Shown one piece after another: positions 10,242 to 19,228 of a stretch of 64,000 bases of DNA (positions are counted from its first letter, which is position 1; the number at the start of each line of letters is the position of its first letter). The DNA is from Stratiformator vulcanicus (lineage in GTDB: Bacteria > Planctomycetota > Planctomycetia > Planctomycetales > Planctomycetaceae). The position numbers and the translations under genes were made by a program. Where the stretch lies: positions 1,961,712 to 2,025,711 of the forward strand of contig NZ_CP036268.1 of the NCBI RefSeq assembly GCF_007744515.1, read 5' to 3'. The notes under the pieces were generated by a model. It had not been told where the DNA came from, did no database searches, and saw only the letters and a program-made list of their open reading frames with translations.

Positions 10242-10976
10242 CTACGCGCTCCCAGCAACCGCGGCAATGCGTTGCCCGAAACCCTGCAATCCGCCTCCCG
10301 AAATCGTATGCCCGCCGTCGAATGGCTCGAAGTCGACCTCGTGACCGCTCCGTTTGAGCATTTCGCGGAGGGCCTCTGCCGAAGCGAAAGGCAAGACCGT
10401 ATCGTCGCGACCGTGTGATTGCAGAACGTCCAACTTCGGGCATGACTCGGCGGCACGGATCCAGTCATCTTCTGCAATCAGGGCTCCGGAAAAAATGATG
10501 AGCGACGCCGGAGCCGCATCGCAGTGGAGCACGTAGTCCGTCGCGAGCATCGCCCCTTGCGAAAACCCGCCGATGACAAAACGTTCGGCCGGGCAGCCGC
10601 TGTCTTGCCTGATGGCGTCCATCAACTCGCCGAACCGCGGACGCAGCGTTTCCAAGCCGTCCGGCAACGTGCGATGCAACTCGTCGAGATTTCGGGTCGC
10701 GGTGGCGTTCAGCAGTCGCTCCATGTCAATTTGCCACCACGCCCGGCCGCCGGGCAGACCGAACTGGTCCAGCCCGAGAGGGCCGACTGGAAAATAAAAT
10801 CGGACCTTTCGGTCATCCGGAATAAATCGGCCAACCTCCCGAGCTAATGGAACGAGGTCGTCGCCGGGTGCCCCGAATCCGTGGCACAGTACGACGACGG
10901 CGTCGGGTGGACGATCGGGCGGCCCGCCCAAGTCGACGACCCAGCAGCGGAACCCAGCAAGATTTTCGTTACTCAT
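10242..10976 (-). CDS. Alpha/beta-hydrolase, phospholipase/carboxylesterase family
   Basis: Serine esterase of 244 residues. The oxyanion region is VVVLCHGFGAPGDDL, the nucleophile elbow GGFSQGAMLA, the acid SHGRDDTVLP and the catalytic His DGGHTISGGG. Length and motif spacing match the acyl-protein thioesterase-like carboxylesterases. There is no signal peptide, so it is probably cytosolic. It starts at ATG 10976. It stands alone; the natural substrate is unknown. Confidence 0.9.
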   Translation of the reverse strand: MSNENLAGFRCWVVDLGGPPDRPPDAVVVLCHGFGAPGDDLVPLAREVGRFIPDDRKVRFYFPVGPLGLDQFGLPGGRAWWQIDMERLLNATATRNLDELHRTLPDGLETLRPRFGELMDAIRQDSGCPAERFVIGGFSQGAMLATDYVLHCDAAPASLIIFSGALIAEDDWIRAAESCPKLDVLQSHGRDDTVLPFASAEALREMLKRSGHEVDFEPFDGGHTISGGGLQGFGQRIAAVAGSA

Positions 10977-11364
10977 TTTGGGAATGCAGGCTAACCGAGG
11001 TGAAGTAGATAGTGGGAGGCGTTCGGCACGAATAGATTTTCGACACGAGGACAGCCTTATCGTGCCACGTCAGATTGTGGGGAGAAAGCCTGCAGCCTCA
11101 ATCAAACAAGACGCACATTCCGATTCCGCAGCGCAGTCATTTTGTGAAAATGACAACTGGATGTACTCATTATGAGTACGCAACTTTGTGGGCGATCGGC
11201 ATGCACCTGATTTGGCGAGTCGGCGTAAGCTGTTTATGGTAAATGCGTTACGGTATTATGTACCCAGATGATGCGTTCTCGGCACGCTCCGTGCCTTTCT
11301 TGGATACCGAAGTATCGGCGAAGTCGCCGGTTGCACAATCGGCTCTCAAGAAGGAATCGACATC
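10977..11364. other. Intergenic region with short palindromes
   Basis: No convincing gene. It holds a palindrome with 8-bp arms, GTACTCAT-T-ATGAGTAC, at 11163-11179 and an AT-richer stretch downstream that could hold the promoter of the secreted protein at 11365. AAGAAGGAATCG just before that start serves as its Shine-Dalgarno. Confidence 0.5.
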
Positions 11365-12084
11365 ATGAAAGCTTCAATCGCACTCACCGTTCTGTTCGGG
11401 GTCTCCTCATTTGCGACAACGTCGCTGGCGGATGATCGCGGAGGACTGATCGCTCTTTCGCAAATCAAATCTCACGCGGCGGCAATGTGTCAGGTAGCCG
11501 CCCCTTACCAAGGGGCACCAGTCTGGCAGGCGATCCATCGTCATGCGGTTGAAATAGCTCAACTCGCCGGTCAGGCGGAGCAGGCCATCCTACGCCGCGA
11601 CGCTTTGACGGTTCGGGCCATCGGCGAACGTCTTGAAGACCTCGGAGAATGCATTGAAGACGATGCAGAGGACCTCGACGATTGGCGTTGCCCGCGGACG
11701 TTACCGACAATTTACGATGCCCACGTCGAACATGCTGAGAGGATCGCGGAATGCATTGAAGACAACACTGACAAGTTCCGTCGATATTCTCGACGCGTGC
11801 AATTTGCTCCGGCCTGCCCGATCTCGCAGCAGCCGACGCATTTCGCGCCTCCGCAGCAATTTCAACAGTTCGTGCCGCAGGCACAGCCTCGGCAGCCGCA
11901 ATTGCAGTTTCCGCAGCAATTTGATCGTCGGAATCGATTTCAGTGGAATCAGGGACAAGGCTTCGGAGTTCCGCAGCCGACGTTCGCCCCGATTTCTCAG
12001 CGTCAAAGAGAACTTCAGGGTGACCGTCAGCGGAATCGACGGTTCATGGTTCAACTTGGCAATGGAGTTCGATTCTCATTTTAA
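11365..12084 (+). CDS. Secreted Gln-rich protein with paired helical repeats
   Basis: 239 residues with a clear signal peptide (ALTVLFGVSSFATTSLA). The middle has two related helical units, GERLEDLGECIEDDAEDL and AERIAECIEDNTDKFRR, each with a Cys in ECIED. Residues 150-200 are low-complexity and rich in Gln, Pro and Phe (PPQQFQQFVPQ). The C-terminus ends VQLGNGVRFSF, like a beta-strand ending in Phe. Function unknown; an envelope or cell-surface place is likely. It has its own Shine-Dalgarno and a strong terminator downstream, so it is monocistronic. Confidence 0.75.
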   Translation: MKASIALTVLFGVSSFATTSLADDRGGLIALSQIKSHAAAMCQVAAPYQGAPVWQAIHRHAVEIAQLAGQAEQAILRRDALTVRAIGERLEDLGECIEDDAEDLDDWRCPRTLPTIYDAHVEHAERIAECIEDNTDKFRRYSRRVQFAPACPISQQPTHFAPPQQFQQFVPQAQPRQPQLQFPQQFDRRNRFQWNQGQGFGVPQPTFAPISQRQRELQGDRQRNRRFMVQLGNGVRFSF

Positions 12085-12141
12085 GAGAGCTCTCGCTGAA
12101 GCTTGATCGAAGAGCTGAAGCTTGATCGAACAAGAGTAAGG

Positions 12142-12173
12142 AAGGGGGGTCGATTTTCGGCCCCCCTTTTTTC
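12142..12173 (+). terminator. Strong intrinsic terminator
   Basis: The stem GGGGGGTCG/CGGCCCCCC (12144-12152 with 12158-12166) has a 5-base loop and a run of six T. Just before it, an 18-base unit containing GCTGAAGCTTGATCGAA is tandemly duplicated (about 12096-12131). Confidence 0.9.
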
Positions 12174-12338
12174 GTCTAGGCCGTCGGCACCTCGGCCCCT
12201 GGTCGGGCTCCGGCGACGGCACGCTAGCTTTGCTGCCGACCGGTGGCGAACCTTGCCGTGGGTTGACGTCTCGAACCGGAAGTTTGACGGCGTTTCAGAG
12301 ACTGCCCTATACTCCCACAGGCAACTGCCGCCTGCTGC

Positions 12339-12409
12339 TCCCCCGTAGTGTAACGGTAGCACAACAGATTCTGGTTCTGTTTGTCGAGGTTCGAATCCTC
12401 GCGGGGGAT
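12339..12409 (+). tRNA. tRNA-Gln (anticodon CTG)
   Basis: The cloverleaf can be drawn by eye. The acceptor is TCCCCCG (12339-12345) with CGGGGGA (12402-12408); the D arm is around GTGTAACGGTAGCAC. The anticodon stem is ACAGA/TCTGT with loop TTCTGGT, giving CTG; the T arm is CGAGG-TTCGAAT-CCTCG. CCA is not encoded. It reads the CAG codon, the minor partner to a TTG isoacceptor that must lie elsewhere. Confidence 0.93.
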
Positions 12410-12653
12410 TCTCATCAGCGTTTTCGCCTGATGATTTTCCATCTGATCAATACGTCAGCCGACCTTCGCTGCTCTCGCCCGACAAATCGGCGAAGAAATT
12501 TTTCGGCCGACGCTCTTTGGAATCGGAAATCGCTGATATAATCGTCAGTGAGTTCAAAAAGCCATCAGTCTCTGATCGCGGGCAGGAAAGTCTCCGAGAG
12601 AGTCAAGTCTGTCGGCTCGATCAGAATCTAAGATTCTCCCACAGGGCCACACG

Positions 12654-15600
12654 ATGAGTTCTGCCCGATCTGACGCGAATCGGTCACAGTCGTTGAAGCA
12701 AGCGGCTTTATCGAAGTTGGAAGAGTTCGATCGGGCGGGTTACGACCGCGATCGGACTGCCAAGGCGATTCGGTCCAAAATTGACGAATACCGCGGCAGC
12801 GGCCTTTCCGATGCGGAGGTCATTGCGAAACTCGCGGCGCTTCGCCCGCCGAAGAAGAAGCAGGCTGAGCAGCGCGAACGCAGCGACGGTGCTGCGTCTC
12901 CAAGACCAGCGCCACCGAGCACTGCGCGGAGCAAAGCCGGGAAACGCAAGACAAAGTCGGGAAGCACTTCGAAGTCCAAGTTCGTATTGCTCGGCGGTGG
13001 TGTCCTAGTACTTGGCTTGCTTGCCACTGGTGGCGTCATTGCAGCGACCTTATCCTCCGGCGACGCGGCCCCCTCCGTTGCCAACAATAACGAGGACGTG
13101 CCCACCGATTCCGCAGGCAGCGCGGTTGCAACGTTGGAGAGCGAGGGAGTCGGACCCGTTGAACCGGTTAGCAGTGAGGTCAGTGATAGCTCGACCGCCG
13201 GTTCATCACGGCCAGTCGCCGGGTTGACGAACTCGCCGGCCGATGGGTCCTCAACAATTCTGGCTTCGAACTCGCCGAGCGGCGTAAATTTGGCTGACGC
13301 CGGGTTAGCATCGAACCCGAACGATGTGGCCAAAGCGCGGCAAATTCTTTCGAAATTCTGTGTCGACTGTCACGGACCTGACGCGCAGGAAGGCGATTTG
13401 CGAATCGACAACCTTTCAGTTCGCTTCGATCAGAGGGAAGCGGCTGCGGCTTGGATCGAGATTCGGGACCGCATGAATTTGGGTGAGATGCCTCCCGAAG
13501 GGAGCGACAAGCCCGAAGTTCACGAAGTCGAGTTTCTGTCGGGTTGGATCGCTGAAGAATTGCGGCGAGCCGAGAGGGCGGCCCTGTCCCGCGGAGGTAA
13601 GGTTGTGCTCCGCCGAATGAGCCGGCAGGAATACACCAATACGATCCGCGATCTGCTCCATATGAAGTTCACGCCGGGCAACAGTCCGATGGACTTTCTT
13701 CCGCCGGACGGCACCGCCGAAGGCTTCGACAAACTGAGCCTCGCCCTGATGGTCGACCCGTCATTATTGGCGACCTATTACGAGGTCGCCGGCCGCGTCG
13801 CAGATAACGCAATCGTCGAAGGGCCGCCCGACTTCCCGACCGAAACACTTCGGATGGAATTCGAAGAAATCGCCGAGAATCGGGCGATCAATTATCTGTG
13901 CCGACGACCGAGTTTCGATTGTCGCGAAGTCGACATCATTGTCATGGAAGGCTCGACCCGATCCTTCGCGCGGTTGAAGTACCCCGACACCAACAAATCG
14001 ATCGCGACGGATGGGTTTTATCGTGTGACGGTTCGGGCTGCGGCGGATCCCGGAGCGAGTAGTGAGCCGGTCGTGATGCGCGTCTCACAGGGACACCCGG
14101 ATGACTCCAAGCAGGAGATCATGGAACTGCGTGTGACCAACCCGCCGACCGATTATCAGGACTACACCGTCGTCCTGCCGCGGGACACGCTCGGTGGCGA
14201 GTGGAATGTTTCGATTAAGAACGGGACCGGATTCACAAGTTACAGCCCGATTAATCAGCAAATCCAGGAGGCGACCGAGGCCGAGTCGAGCGACCGACTT
14301 TCCAAGAAGAAAGATTTCAACGCGGTCCTTCGAGCCGACTCACGAATGATTCTCGAAGGAGCAGTGACCTTCCGCGGGCGGCCCGCATTCGGGCCGGAGA
14401 AAATTCCGGAATTAAGAAAGCTTTACCTCGACTACATCGAGATCGAAGGCCCGCTCTACGACCAGTGGCCGCCGAAAAGCCACGAGGAATTATTCTTTAA
14501 GGGCGAGAGCGCGACCGAAGACATCGCCTATGTGCGAGAAATGTTCACGCGATTTCTCCCGCGAGCTTGGCGTCGCCCGGTTGCTGCCGAAGAGATTAAT
14601 CCGATCGTCGTGATCGTTGAGCAAGAATTGAAGAACGGTCTGGCCTTTACCGAGGCGGTCGAGGTCGGTATTGCGGCTGTGCTGACTTCGCCGAATTTCA
14701 TTTATATCGCTGAGCCGAATTCGAATCCGAGTCAGCGAGATCTGAACAACTTCGAAATCGCCAACCGGCTGTCCTACTTCTTGTGGAGCAGTATGCCGGA
14801 CGACGAACTGTTCGACCTCGCCGAAAACGGTCGGCTCTCCGATCGCGATGTCCTGACCGCACAGATCGATCGGATGCTCGCCGACCCGAAGATCGAAGGC
14901 CTCGTCGAAGGGTTTGCGGCTCAGTGGCTCCGCACGGACACCTTCCGCAACTTTACGCCAGATAAATACAAATATAAGAGCTACAACCCCAAGCTGGGTG
15001 AAGCGATGGTCGAAGAGCCGCTCGCCTTCTTTCGCGAGATTTTGGCGAACGACCTCAGTACGCTCAATTTCATCGATTCCGACTTCACAATGGCGAATGA
15101 ACGACTCGCGAAGCACTACGGGATTGAGGGGGTTAGTGGTGAAAAGTTCCGAAAGGTTTCACTGTCCGCCGATTCAATGCGTGGCGGTCTGCTCGCGATG
15201 GCGGGTGTTGCCATGGCCGGTGCCGATGGCGACCGGACCAAGCCGGTCTCACGCGGCGTCTACGTGCGCGAGGTGCTTTTTAACGACCCGCCCGATCCGC
15301 CACCGCCGAACGCCGGGGAAATTGAGCCGAACATTAAGGGCAAAAACCTGACGGTCCGCGAACGGCTCTTGCAGCACCAGGAAATTGAAAGCTGTGCGGC
15401 CTGTCACCGCACGCTCGACCCTTATGGATTGGCGCTGGAGAACTTTAACGTCATCGGTGACTGGCGCGACAATCAAGACGGTGAAGGCTTTCGCGGAAAC
15501 AATGCGCCGCCGATCGTGGTTGAGAGCAAGCTGCCCAACGGCGAACACTTTTCCAGTTTCGAACAGTTCCGAGATCTGCTGCTTAAACAGGACGATCGTT

Positions 15601-15770
15601 TCCGACGTGGCCTGACCGAGAAGATGCTGATCTACGCACTCGGTCGGCCGGTCGAACCGACCGACAACGGCACGATCGAAAATATCGTCGCTCAGATGCG
15701 TTCGGAGAACTCGACGTTCCGGTCCTTAATTAAAGGGATCGTAACGAGCGAGCAGTTCTTGAAAAAATGA
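12654..15770 (+). CDS. DUF1592-type planctomycete cytochrome-like protein
   Basis: 1038 residues. The cytosolic N-terminal tail (1-110) is Lys-rich, then one membrane anchor (FVLLGGGVLVLGLLATGGVI, about 111-130) and a long periplasmic part. A c-type heme motif CVDCH lies near residue 237. The DUF1587/1595/1592/1588/1585 series follows: RMSRQEYTNTIRDLL, NRLSYFLWSSMPDDELF, SRGVYVREVLFNDPPDP with a second CxxCH (CAACHRTLDPYG, about 915), and LIYALGRPVEPTD at the end. The family is very common in planctomycetes and its reaction is not known; a redox role in the envelope is likely. The next gene encodes DUF1552, its usual partner. Confidence 0.92.
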   Translation: MSSARSDANRSQSLKQAALSKLEEFDRAGYDRDRTAKAIRSKIDEYRGSGLSDAEVIAKLAALRPPKKKQAEQRERSDGAASPRPAPPSTARSKAGKRKTKSGSTSKSKFVLLGGGVLVLGLLATGGVIAATLSSGDAAPSVANNNEDVPTDSAGSAVATLESEGVGPVEPVSSEVSDSSTAGSSRPVAGLTNSPADGSSTILASNSPSGVNLADAGLASNPNDVAKARQILSKFCVDCHGPDAQEGDLRIDNLSVRFDQREAAAAWIEIRDRMNLGEMPPEGSDKPEVHEVEFLSGWIAEELRRAERAALSRGGKVVLRRMSRQEYTNTIRDLLHMKFTPGNSPMDFLPPDGTAEGFDKLSLALMVDPSLLATYYEVAGRVADNAIVEGPPDFPTETLRMEFEEIAENRAINYLCRRPSFDCREVDIIVMEGSTRSFARLKYPDTNKSIATDGFYRVTVRAAADPGASSEPVVMRVSQGHPDDSKQEIMELRVTNPPTDYQDYTVVLPRDTLGGEWNVSIKNGTGFTSYSPINQQIQEATEAESSDRLSKKKDFNAVLRADSRMILEGAVTFRGRPAFGPEKIPELRKLYLDYIEIEGPLYDQWPPKSHEELFFKGESATEDIAYVREMFTRFLPRAWRRPVAAEEINPIVVIVEQELKNGLAFTEAVEVGIAAVLTSPNFIYIAEPNSNPSQRDLNNFEIANRLSYFLWSSMPDDELFDLAENGRLSDRDVLTAQIDRMLADPKIEGLVEGFAAQWLRTDTFRNFTPDKYKYKSYNPKLGEAMVEEPLAFFREILANDLSTLNFIDSDFTMANERLAKHYGIEGVSGEKFRKVSLSADSMRGGLLAMAGVAMAGADGDRTKPVSRGVYVREVLFNDPPDPPPPNAGEIEPNIKGKNLTVRERLLQHQEIESCAACHRTLDPYGLALENFNVIGDWRDNQDGEGFRGNNAPPIVVESKLPNGEHFSSFEQFRDLLLKQDDRFRRGLTEKMLIYALGRPVEPTDNGTIENIVAQMRSENSTFRSLIKGIVTSEQFLKK

Positions 15771-15864
15771 CTTGATATCAGCCCGATGCGCAAGCGAGAG
15801 GTTTTCCCACCGCATGTTGCCGTCGTGACGAAGCGTTCCATCCCAAAGATTGGAAGAAAAACCC

Positions 15865-17199
15865 ATGCGTAGCATTAAAAGATTCCGCCTCGACCGCCGC
15901 ACGTTTCTACGCGGAACCGGCGTGGCCGTCGGTCTGCCCTATCTCGAAGCGATGATGCCTTCGACCGCGCTGAGCAGCCCGAATCCCGAAATTACGCCGC
16001 GGATGGCGATGTTTTATTTCGGCACCGGAATGAACATGCGGCAGTTCTATCCGGAAGGCACCGGCTATGACGCCAAGATGTCGCGAATTCTTAAGCCGCT
16101 CGAGAAGCAGCGCGGTGACTTCACCGTCTTCTCAAACACGTGGTTGGAACACGGTGGCGGCCATGACGGGGCCTATCCGTTCGCCACGGGCATTCCCCGA
16201 GGGGAAAAGCAGATCCTTTCGCCCGACCAAATCGTCGCGCAGGTCCACGGCCAATATACACGCTTCCCGTCGCTTCAGATGTCGGTCAAGAAGGGGACCG
16301 GTTTCGGCAGCCAAGCCCTCGCGACCCTCTCCTGGAATGAGCAGGGGGTGCCGCTCGCGGCTGAGAATGATCCCAAATCCTTGTTCGACAAACTCTTTCG
16401 GCCCGATAGCGAAGAGGACAAGGCGAACCGCTCCAACGAGTTCCGCCAGCGCGGCAGCGTGCTCGATATGATCATGGACGATAGTAAACGGCTGGAAGGC
16501 AAACTCGGCAAGGCGGACCAGGAGCAACTCGACCAGTATTTGAACTCGATTCGCGAAATGGAGAAGACGCTGGCACGCGACATCGACTGGGCCGACCGTC
16601 CTAAACCGCAGCCGAAACTCTCCGACTACGGCGATTACTCGAAATCGATGGACGGCGACAAAGCGGATGTCGAGGGGAACGGGAAGTTCCTTTATGACAC
16701 CTACGGCAAGCTGATGTACGACCTGATCGCGCTGGCGTTCCAAACCGACTCGACCCGGGCGATCACCTACGTGGTTCGTACCGAGTTGGCGGGTGGCGTC
16801 TATCCGGAGTTCGGCGTCTCGAAGGGCTACCATTCGCTGACGCACCACGGCAACGATCCCCAGAATCTCGAGGAACTCGCCAAGGTCGACACAATTTATA
16901 TGCAGCACTGGTCGCACTTCCTTGACCGGCTTCGCGGTATTAAGGACGGCGATGGCACACTGCTTGATCACACCATGCTCGGTTTCTCCAGCGGCATGGG
17001 CATCGGGCACAGTAAAGAGATCCTGCCGACCGTCCTGTCGGGCGGATCAGGTCTCGGCATCCAGCACCAGACTCATCTGGAATTAAAGGACAAGACGCCG
17101 CTGTCATCGCTGTGGCGAACGATGGTCGACCGCATGGGCGTGCCCGTCGAAGGCGACTTCCAGGACAGCAACGGCGTCATCAAAGAAGTCTTAAGCTGA
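15865..17199 (+). CDS. DUF1552 protein with Tat signal
   Basis: 444 residues. The ATG at 15865 is preceded by GGAAGAAAA; a TTG five codons upstream is less likely. The N-terminus FRLDRRTFLRGTGVAVGLPY is a twin-arginine signal, so the protein is probably exported folded. The body (for example FYFGTGMNMRQFYPEG and LGFSSGMGIGHS) has the pattern of the DUF1552 family, thought to be related to DUF1501/sulfatase-like folds. Gene order with DUF1592 is widely conserved in planctomycetes, which suggests a joint extracytoplasmic function. Substrate unknown. Confidence 0.9.
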   Translation: MRSIKRFRLDRRTFLRGTGVAVGLPYLEAMMPSTALSSPNPEITPRMAMFYFGTGMNMRQFYPEGTGYDAKMSRILKPLEKQRGDFTVFSNTWLEHGGGHDGAYPFATGIPRGEKQILSPDQIVAQVHGQYTRFPSLQMSVKKGTGFGSQALATLSWNEQGVPLAAENDPKSLFDKLFRPDSEEDKANRSNEFRQRGSVLDMIMDDSKRLEGKLGKADQEQLDQYLNSIREMEKTLARDIDWADRPKPQPKLSDYGDYSKSMDGDKADVEGNGKFLYDTYGKLMYDLIALAFQTDSTRAITYVVRTELAGGVYPEFGVSKGYHSLTHHGNDPQNLEELAKVDTIYMQHWSHFLDRLRGIKDGDGTLLDHTMLGFSSGMGIGHSKEILPTVLSGGSGLGIQHQTHLELKDKTPLSSLWRTMVDRMGVPVEGDFQDSNGVIKEVLS

Positions 17200-17240
17200 T
17201 GCAGCCCGATCAGTCGGCAACATGATATTGAGCGGAGTCC

Positions 17241-18296
17241 ATGGTGAAGCATTCAACCCTGTTCTGCGGCATCGCGATTTTCACAGTCGTGCTCGTCTGC
17301 CGTCCGGCCGCAGCTCAAGTTCGTCCCGGTAGCGTGTCGGAGAACACGGTGGGCATGGAAATGGTCGCCATCCCGCCGGGTGAGTTCGGGATGGGAGAGA
17401 GCGATCAGTCCGGGTTGGAACGGGATCACCCCTGGAGCGTGACGATCCCCGGCAACACGACCAACAACGAACGCCCGCAGCATCGAGTCCGTATCTCTAA
17501 GCCCTTCGACGTCGCCAAGCATGAGGTAACGGTCGGGCAGTTCAAGCAATTCGTCGACGCCACCGGCCATGTGACCGACGCCGAAAAAAATGACGGAGCG
17601 CTCGGCTTTGATCCGACGGGCGAAAAGCACACGGAACGCTTACGAGTCGATAAGAAATTTTCGTGGAAAAACCCCGGCTTCGAGCAGGACGACCAGCACC
17701 CGGTCGTCTGTGTCAGTTGGCACGACGCGAACGCCTACTGCAAATGGCTCAGTGAGAAGGAAGGCAAAACCTATCGCCTGCCGACCGAGGCCGAATGGGA
17801 GTATTGTGCGAGAGCCGGTACCAAAACGTGGTACTCCTGGGGCAACGATCCCGACCTTGCTTACGAGCATGGCAACGTCGGCGATGCGACGCTGGAGAAA
17901 GCTCATCCTCAAACCGTTTCCTATCAGCGAACGGCCAGCCTGCAGGGAGACGGCGACGGGCACCTTTACACTGCCCCCGTCGGCAGCATGAAGCCCAACC
18001 CGGCGGGGCTGCTCGATATGCACGGCAACGTTTGGGAATGGTGCAGCGACAAGTTTCAACTCGCCTACTACCAAGAACTTGTGAAGCCTCTTTCTCGCAA
18101 AGAGAAGACCACGCACGTGTTCGAAGATCCGACGGGGCCAAAGACAACGCCGCAGCACGAGCACGGGGATTGGCGTTCGATACGGGGTGGTTCGTGGTAC
18201 ACGGCGCCCTACATGACCCGCTCGGCTGCGCGGGGATTCGCGAACGCGCCCGACGCGTTTTGCTACGTCGGCTTCCGCGTGATTAAAGAACGGTAG
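17241..18296 (+). CDS. Secreted FGE-fold (SUMF1-like) protein lacking the active Cys pair
   Basis: 351 residues with signal peptide (LFCGIAIFTVVLVCRPAAAQ). The formylglycine-generating-enzyme fold is clear: VAIPPGEFGMG, KHEVTVGQFKQFV, YRLPTEAEWEYCARAG, LLDMHGNVWEWCSD, IRGGSWY and CYVGFRVIKE. True FGEs have two active-site Cys shortly after RGGSF; here the segment is RGGSWYTAPYMTRSAARG with none. It is therefore unlikely to modify sulfatases and may be a binding or scaffold protein, or a different enzyme on this fold. It is the third gene of the DUF1592-DUF1552 operon, 41 bp after DUF1552. Confidence 0.88.
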   Translation: MVKHSTLFCGIAIFTVVLVCRPAAAQVRPGSVSENTVGMEMVAIPPGEFGMGESDQSGLERDHPWSVTIPGNTTNNERPQHRVRISKPFDVAKHEVTVGQFKQFVDATGHVTDAEKNDGALGFDPTGEKHTERLRVDKKFSWKNPGFEQDDQHPVVCVSWHDANAYCKWLSEKEGKTYRLPTEAEWEYCARAGTKTWYSWGNDPDLAYEHGNVGDATLEKAHPQTVSYQRTASLQGDGDGHLYTAPVGSMKPNPAGLLDMHGNVWEWCSDKFQLAYYQELVKPLSRKEKTTHVFEDPTGPKTTPQHEHGDWRSIRGGSWYTAPYMTRSAARGFANAPDAFCYVGFRVIKER

Positions 18297-18348
18297 GCGA
18301 TTCGGTGCGGCTTGGAGATTTCGTCCAGCCGGTCATCGGGCAGCGGTG

Positions 18349-19023
18349 TCAGGCAGCGGCGAGCTGGACCGCGCGCCGAGGCTCGCTGATGGCGAATTCG
18401 CAGGCCATCGGCTTCGTCGCCTTGAGCCACAAATTCAGTCCGAACTCAAAGCTTCCGCGTTCGATTTCGTAGCAGCCAAGAGGCGTTTCGGAGATCACCT
18501 GATTGATCTGTCGATGAGAATAGGTCTGCTCGTGCTCGTCGATTTCTTCTTCGGAGACGAGCTTCAACCAAGCCAGCATATCGAGGATCGGCTGAGTGAA
18601 GCCCGCGGGCGTGGTCATCACGAACATACCGCCGGGCCTCAGAACCCGATCAACCTCATTAAGTAGTGCAACGAGTTTTTCGACCGGGATATGCTCGAAG
18701 ACGGCCAGCATCGTCACGACGTTGAAGTTGCCGTCTTCGAAGCTGAGGTGGGTCTCGCTTTCGCTCTCTGTGCGATGGAGTTCGATCCCTGAAATGGTTT
18801 CGTCCGGAACGCCGTCGGTAAAACGGTCGACGCCGACTTTTCGCTCAAATTCGGTCCGTGTCAGAAAATACGGAAACGTCCCGCAGCCGATGTCGAGAAT
18901 CGCCCCTTGGCGATGCTCATTATCGATCAGCGCATTCGCCTTGTCGGCCCGGAGCCGAGCCAATAGCGGCTCCAATAGACCGTGGCCGCGCGTTGTTTGA
19001 GATGGCATCGTGATGACAGACAT
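18349..19023 (-). CDS. Class I SAM-dependent methyltransferase
   Basis: 224 residues. Motif I is ILDIGCGTFPYFL, motif II region VGVDRF, motif IV FNVVTMLAVFEHIP, and the post-motif VLRPGGMFVMTTPAGFTQP is typical of the Methyltransf_11/UbiE-like group. There is no membrane segment. The acceptor is unknown; such enzymes often modify small metabolites, lipids or sugars. It is monocistronic and convergent with the export operon. Confidence 0.85.
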   Translation of the reverse strand: MSVITMPSQTTRGHGLLEPLLARLRADKANALIDNEHRQGAILDIGCGTFPYFLTRTEFERKVGVDRFTDGVPDETISGIELHRTESESETHLSFEDGNFNVVTMLAVFEHIPVEKLVALLNEVDRVLRPGGMFVMTTPAGFTQPILDMLAWLKLVSEEEIDEHEQTYSHRQINQVISETPLGCYEIERGSFEFGLNLWLKATKPMACEFAISEPRRAVQLAAA

Positions 19024-19107
19024 GGCAGCGTGAACCGGCGCGAAGATTCGGAAAGCGGCGGAAAGCTAGTTCACTCTGCAATGGCTCACAAGTCGAGATA
19101 TCGCCCG

Positions 19108-19222
19108 ACAAGCCGCGCACGAAGTAAGCGGATCAACGAAGCGGATATCAAACCGCGCTCGATCCGCTTACTGCGTACGCGGCTTGTGTAAGATCATCCG
19201 CTTACTTCGTGCGCGGCTTGTT
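19108..19222. repeat. Three copies of a GC-rich element, one inverted
   Basis: Copy 1 starts ACAAGCCGCGCACGAAGTAA (19108). Copies 2 and 3 are in inverted orientation and end CTGCGTACGCGGCTTGT (about 19187) and CTTCGTGCGCGGCTTGT (about 19221). Arms can pair to form alternative hairpins between the divergent methyltransferase and the 3' end of polX. The sequence differs from the CGCAGCGCAAGC element, so this is a second family. Confidence 0.75.
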
Positions 19223-19228
19223 TGCCGT

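Noticed and set aside
10978-11175. 65-codon frame on the + strand
   Set aside because: No Shine-Dalgarno, no family resemblance, and composition like non-coding DNA.
17241-18296. Sulfatase-activating enzyme function for the FGE-fold protein
   Set aside because: The active-site Cys pair of true formylglycine-generating enzymes is absent, and no sulfatase gene is in the window.
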